DNA of 64,000 nucleotides from Gorsachius magnificus (taxonomy: Eukaryota; Chordata; Aves; Pelecaniformes; Ardeidae). The notes beneath the pieces are model-generated. The model searched no databases. It was not told the origin of the DNA and saw only the letters and a program-made list of their open reading frames with translations. A program made the translations under genes and the position numbers. Positions within the stretch are counted from its first letter, which is position 1, and each line of letters begins with the position of its first letter. The stretch is taken from contig CM067087.1 of NCBI GenBank assembly GCA_034008185.1, forward strand, positions 47,474,090 to 47,538,089, written 5' to 3'. Shown here in pieces: positions 58,268 through 64,000 of the stretch.

Positions 58268-60412
58268 ATATGAATTTCTGATGAATTGGCTTGGTAGGAA
58301 TAAATTCAACAAAAACACCTGCTCCAAGAGCTTGACTGGAATGATACTGAGAACATGACGCCTACAGATCGACTAAGGGGGCTGAGGGGCTCACGGCACC
58401 TTCCGAGATGAAGCTACAAACAGGAATGGGAACCCTTCGGGTCACTTGTGCAAGTAGTGGCTGCATGAAACAGTTAGTAGAAGCAATAACAACCTCTGCC
58501 CAGCCAGCCCCACTGACCCTGTTCTTCCATCGGTGGATGCATCGCCCTGGGTATCCGCAAACCCCTTAAATTGCACAGAGCTGTCTTACAACAAAGCACG
58601 GCTTTAATACCCGAACGAAGCAGTGGAAGCTGGGGATGGGGATGAACAGGGGTGAGGAGCAGGGTGGGATACAGCCGGTGCCAGTGCCCCACGCGGGGGC
58701 TCGCCCTGCCGAAGCTGTGGGGCCATCCCCACCCCACAGATGGGCTTTTCCATGGAGACCCATGTGTGCAAACAAACACACGCCAGCTCGGCACTTTTGG
58801 AAGCTGTTGAGAGAATTTTCAAGCACAGGGCTCAGCACACACTGTCCTTTTCTTTCTTTTTCTTTTTTTTTTCAAACAGACCCTTGGGAATAATTAAGCT
58901 TGCCCGCGCGGGCAGGAGGGCCAGGCTGGCTGCCTGCCTGGCAAGCAGGGGGGCTCCGAGCCCTAAAGACCTCACCCCTCTGCCGGGCAAGGCTTCTTTC
59001 TTGGGTTTGATCTCCCTGCTCTTGCAGTTTTATCACATTGCTCTTGCAGGTTTTGAGACCTTCTTGAGTTACAGCCTCTCCTCCTGGCTCCAGCCTGACC
59101 AACTGGCAGCTCCAAAGGATGCTCCTGACCTACTCTGCCCTGTCCTTGGGAAATAAATTATGTCGTTCAGGTATTTAATGACACCTTATAAACATCCCAG
59201 CTATAGCTACTGCCTCCTCAGCCTGAACACTCTTAGCTTGGCCTGGTTACCAAGTCACAGTGTTGAGTTAAGAACTTTCCCTAAAAATTCATAAACATTT
59301 GGGCAATGCCAGGTTGTGTGAAGCCAAGACGAAAACACAAATGGGCTGTGCCTTGTCTGAAGTCCCAAAGCAGAGGGGTTGATGTAAAGCTGGTGTAAAC
59401 CCAAGCTGGTCTAGGTCCAAAGTTTGCTTGGCTCTGGTTCAGATCCATTCCTGAAGTCAAACTGATGAACTTCCATCCCTCAGGTACATTCACAGGGGAT
59501 GAACAGAGACATATCTATGGCTTAACAGAGCCATAATTTCTGCCTGAATGCTTTATTATTTGAAAATCGTAAATAAAGCGAAGTGAAAAGGACAAGCCCC
59601 TTTAATCTATGAGTGATGTGCTAAATGATGGTGGTAAATCTCCTCCAGCTCCATGGCAGGTATAGCTGATTTGCACTCCCAAAATGGCAGGGATTTTATC
59701 CCACAAACAGAACTGAAGGGGTGGAGATGAGCTCTTTGAAGGGGAAAAAAAACCCAAAACCTACTCTTGACCAGGCTTGGACGGGAAGAGTCAGCAAAGC
59801 ATTGCAAAGAGTATTTTATCTTTCCAATGAAGGAAATGCCCGCCCTGCACCAGCCGTGAACTTTGTCAAGCTCCCTTCTTATCTCCTCCTTTGTATTTCT
59901 TATCACCTCTAATCTATTTATTGCGCTGCTTTGAATGCTTTCCTAGCCTGGTAGATGAGGCCGCCTCAAGGCCAGTGTGTTCGGGTGTCCCTGAAAAAGC
60001 TCCCACCCCCAGCAGCATGGAGGCCGTCAGCACCAACAGCCCCCCAGGCCACCCTGCTCCCCTTCAAGGTGGAGGTGCTTGAAAGTTGTTTTGATGAGCT
60101 CTATACAGTGGAGTATAAACGTGAAACCCCCACGTCTACGGGAGATGCTCACACTGCTGCCGGGGTGTGGTGGTTGCTTGAAACCATCCATGGTCATGCG
60201 GGCGTGTGTGTCCAACCAAAGGGTGGTCTACAGGCCAGTGGTCACCCCATTGGTGGTGGGGCTGTTCCTTCAATCTGGATTTCACCCTGGGTGAGGATGG
60301 AATAAAAATCAATAAGTGCATAGAGGTTCAAGCATAAATATCCTTTCTGTTTGGGGGCTTATGTTTATCATTCGGCGGACAGCAGACCTTGCCCGTGGCG
60401 TTTTAGCGTCTT
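58268..60412. other. Unique stretch, no gene seen
   Basis: A pyrimidine-rich run (cttttctttctttttctttt) lies at 58847-58874. A duplicated 'tgctcttgcag' is found at about 59018 and 59039. The frame at 58740-59156 (138 codons) is unrecognised. At 59377-59400 'gatgtaaagctggtgtaaac' is reminiscent of an old repeat but too short to call. Confidence 0.45.
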
Positions 60413-60490
60413 GCATTTGCAAAGCACCTTGGGGTGGTTTTACGTGAGAGGCACTATACTGAATTTTCTCATGATATTGCATTATTTTGT
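60413..60490 (+). repeat. Ancient MIR/L2-type tail fragment
   Basis: The stretch 'gcatttgcaaagcaccttgg', 'gtgagaggcactatactgaa' and 'catgatattgcattattttg' parallels the end of old MIR-like elements (tgtaaagcgctttgggatc...aaggcgctatataaatgc...ttatt). It is strongly diverged, with about 75 bases comparable. Confidence 0.55.
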
Positions 60491-63400
60491 ACAAACTGCA
60501 GATTGCTGCTGATCTGCTTGTCTCTGACGTGCACATAAATTCAAAGTGTAATTCATACACAGCCCAGCCCCTCAGAGAGCTTTGGTGCTGGGGAAAACAA
60601 GGGGACCCTCTGGGAACTGTCAGTCAAAAAAAGATCTTCTGAAAAGGTTTCTCCCCTCTGTCCATCTCTTAATGGCTTGAGCTGAGATGTCTGAGCTGAG
60701 GAAAACTCCACCCCTGCAGCTTCTGCTTGGAAAGAGCAGAAAAATCCAACTAAATCTCCTTAAAGAAAAAAAAAAAAGGAATTCATGTTATTCAGAAAGA
60801 ATTTCTGTCCTCCCTTCAGTCCCCCTGGAGTTTTCCGTAAGGCAATCAATGAGTAATACCCAAGAAAAAGACTTAAAAAAAAAGTCCCTTGTTGCTGTCA
60901 TATTTACCGCGTTGTGCATCCCAACCTCGAATCAGGTGACCTGAGCTGCTGAGGAAGAAGAGAAGAAGGAAGAAAAATTGCTAACTCTGACAAGGATGCT
61001 CATGCACTCGCCTTCAGGCACGTTCCCTGCAGCGGGGCTGCTGGGGCGATGTGGTTTTGGATACAGCACCATAACATCTCTGCTGGAAACCCTAGTCCCC
61101 CATGTAGCACAGGGACCATCAGCACCATCATCCCTTGTTGCCATGGGACCCGATGGCCATGGAGGTGTCCTGCGCTGTAGGACACAACTGGGCACATGGG
61201 CATCGAGAAGAAAACGTCCTTCAAAGAACTGCGAGAAGTTTAATGGAAATAATAAATTGGGGGTTCTTCCTTAATCCTTGCAAGTTTTTCTTCATGAATG
61301 TGAGGGCTGGAGAAGTCTTTTTGAATGAGGAGATTGATGTTTTATCAGAAAAAAGTTCTGGTCTCCCGAGGGAGGGGTAAAACAGTTGGCAGCGTGGTAT
61401 TCAGCGCGTGGTCGCAGGGCTCCTCCCCTGTTCTGCCGGAGCTGCGGGCACGCCTGGGCTCCGAGAAAAGGGCTGGGGGAAGGAACCCTGAAAGACCAAC
61501 GTTTTGAGGTGGCCGAGGCGCATGCTCCTCCTTGCAGAGCTGAAAACACGGGCATCCAAATTACTCCAGGAGCCACAGTATTTTAAAATGTTTTCCGAAG
61601 TTTTAGAAAACTCAGATTACGCTGTATTTTGCTCCACAAATTTGCTCCCAAATTTGGGGTTTTCTGTTTTCAGCCACTTTGTGAAAACCATCTCAGACTC
61701 TCACATGGAGCTGGTGGCTCAGGGATTTATTTCCAGCTCATTTCTGGCCATTAAGGGTGACAAAGTGAGTGCATTTGGAGGGGGGAAAAACCCTCTTTGT
61801 GGTTATCGAGGGCCAGAGCTGGAGACCAGCTTCCAGTTGCACAGAAGCAATATTTGCCGCCGTTTGTACCTGACATTATTTCCTCGGTACCTGGCCTGTA
61901 GGTGCAATTAAGGACTTGTAAATCTGAGGGAAGCTTAAATTAAGGCACCAAAATGTGCCTGCAAACATTTGTGCCTGCCATTTTTCAGCTGTAATAATGG
62001 AAGTCCTGTTAAAGCGAGGATGAAAAATTGGTCCTATGTCAATAACCTGTATGAGCGATGCTAGAGGAAACTGGCAAGTCATCAAAAGGCCCCGCTCTCC
62101 GTTTAATTCTCTTCCCAGCTCATTATGGATTATCACGTTTTGTCTAGTTAGTGGCGTGATTATGGAAATAGAAAAACCATTTCTCTCTGCTTCTTATCTA
62201 AAAGATGAATGAGGCACATGTAATTGGCTTAAGTTATCATTTAGAAGTGAGCTCCGGTGATGCAGGGTGGTTTTTTTTTTTTTTTTGTCCTCAACTTGAA
62301 GTCCTGAGACACCGTAAAGAGCTGGTGTACTCCTCTGGTTGTTTGCTGTCCCCAGCGCCCACAGGCTTAGCCAAAACCAATACGCCTATTAAGGGCTGAA
62401 GTACTTTTTTTCCGGAAAGATCGGTCATAAATAACCCAGCAGGCTGAGACGATCACCAGGGCGTAAATCACCACCAATACAAATAGTGGCTGAATGTCCC
62501 GGGGGCACCCGGGGAGCTGCATCCACCCTCGCCTCTGACACAGCCCTGGTCCCACCGCCCTAAACCCGCCTGAGCTGTGGCCGCACCTACGGTTTGTGCT
62601 GGCCCAGAAACACAACTGAGCTCCAGGCAGCCTGGGCTCCCACCTCCTGGAGCGTGCTGGAGAAAGGCGGGGGATTTCAAAGTCAACATTTTTCTTTTTC
62701 GTAATAAGAGAGAATAAAAATGGCAAGGGACGGGGAGGTGACATCACCAGAAAGGACTTTTCTTTTCCCAGATTAAGCTCTGAAGCATTGCAGATGCTCC
62801 AAAACAAGCACTTTCTGTTTGGGTGCTGAGCCTGACTTCTGGCCCTGGTTACGGCTGCATCAGCTCACGGGGACCACGCAGCCTGCGAGCCTTTGGGCCC
62901 ATGGTACCTGTGTTTTGGTGCTTAAAGGCTCTGCCAAAAAGTCCGATGGCCTCGAAGATGGGGTCGTTGGTCCTGCTTGTGCTGCCAGGGCGTTTCCTCA
63001 AGCCCCCGAAGATACTGGCCAGTGATGCTAATTGGAAACTATAAAACGCTGGAAAAAAACCCCGCAATTTGGAAAGGGGCCTCTTTTCCCTCCTGTGTTC
63101 TCTTTTATCTTTACTCAAAGAGAAAACAGTCTGAGAAAAAAGGGGAAAGTGCGTTGGTTCATCTTGTTTTTCGCAGGGGAAAAACAGAGCGGTGGGAAGG
63201 AAACAGGACGCTTTCCCTCTGGTTTATGTTACTGGAGCTTGATTCTTCTCTAAACATTTTGTTCAAAGCCTGTTCTAAAGAACTCCAAAATAATAACTGC
63301 TGAAATTCCATTTTTTACATGCAAAGCATCATTGGCAACATTTTGTTTGCAGCTCCCCTTGGCAGTCACTCGGAGCAGCAGAATCTGATGGACCTTGACG

Positions 63401-64000
63401 ATTCAGAGGACAAAGAAGGCTTGAGAGGACATAAAACTGTCTGGGCAACAACTCTCTTGGCCCAAATTGCCTCTGTCGTGCTCCTCTGTTGCCTGACAGT
63501 ACGCTCTCAAGAAAGCACAAAAAGCTGCTCTCCTTGTGCAAAAGTCTCGCAAGATTTCTCGTGTAGGTTCACTAAAGTAAGCAAAAGAGCCGAAAAGGAA
63601 ACAGAAAAAAAAAAACCAAAACAAACCAGAAAAATTACAGAACTTTTCTCTCCAAATTACCTCCCTGGTGAAAAATGTCACAGCACTTTATAGTCCAAAA
63701 ATATCAGCCAGCTCCGTGAGCTGTGAGTGAGCGCAGACCCAAGTGAGATCAGGATCAGGCCTAATTTGCTCGTGATTACGTTAAATTCATAAAAATGATT
63801 TGCCGTTTTTCTGGAACCAACCCCCAAATTGTGCTTTTAATATCCAGAAATTTGCCGGCGAACAATCCATTATGTTGTCCTCCCACAATTATTATTTTTC
63901 AAAGCGACAGGGAGATGACAGGAGCCCGTGGCTCCAGGTTGTGAATGAGCAGCGGGAGCAGATGGGTTTGCGAGCAGCAGCAACCCTGCCCTCCTGCTAA
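60491..64000. other. Unique stretch to window end, no gene seen
   Basis: A-rich runs lie at 60766-60777, 60876-60882 and 63605-63615, and a T run at 62270-62286. The 135-codon frame at 61504-61911 and the 124-codon frame at 63319-63693 (both plus) are the cleanest here but match nothing I recognise. The part 63780-63900 is AT-rich. An exon could be hidden, but none is supported. Confidence 0.45.

Overview
This looks like a stretch of bird genome, probably intergenic or intronic, with no protein-coding gene I can support. The main evidence is 21 pieces of CR1 LINE retrotransposon. Several keep the diagnostic 3' end, a conserved 'cttttccaacc' or 'cccttccaaccc' block followed by tandem ATTCTATG or ATTCTGTG motifs. 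A solo retroviral LTR of a type common in bird genomes, a few very old MIR/L2-like SINE or LINE tails, GC-rich accessory DNA and many homopolymer runs fit the same picture. The species cannot be named from the sequence.

Layout. At 1-8 kb there is a 5'-truncated CR1 carrying the end of its reverse-transcriptase frame, a solo LTR with a clean 5-bp target duplication (1983-2597), a long all-purine tract, a perfect (GGGAA)12 array and three more CR1 copies. At 8-19 kb there is a near-perfect 34-bp inverted repeat with an 18-nt loop (8351-8436), a long CR1 with one stop in its reading frame (13330-13873), and a composite, indel-rich CR1 (17921-18687). The 19-37 kb part is mostly unique DNA with AT-rich, possibly regulatory patches, two CR1 copies, a short CpG-rich patch near 31.9 kb and an old MIR-type SINE at 36.4 kb. 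At 37-46 kb a CR1 sits inside a GGGAT-type repeat, three GC-rich CR1 copies lie close together, and there is a zero-spacer palindrome with a perfect 70-bp core (43537-43630). The 47-49 kb part holds an 18-unit, 24-bp minisatellite (47560-47990) and two old retroelement tails. The 50-64 kb part holds five CR1 pieces, a candidate conserved noncoding block near 57.3 kb and another old SINE tail.

How it fits together. The window reads as a repeat graveyard with many 5'-truncated CR1 copies. Four groups can be told apart by internal sequence and tail type, and a few neutral-looking simple repeats have grown in between. Open frames exist almost everywhere because the DNA is GC-rich, but none outside CR1 resembles a protein family I recognise. 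The best candidates for something undescribed are the two long inverted repeats, the minisatellite that is open in all six frames, and the CR1/GGGAT composite. Assignments to CR1, LTR, MIR and L2 rest on remembered family sequence and were not checked by a search.
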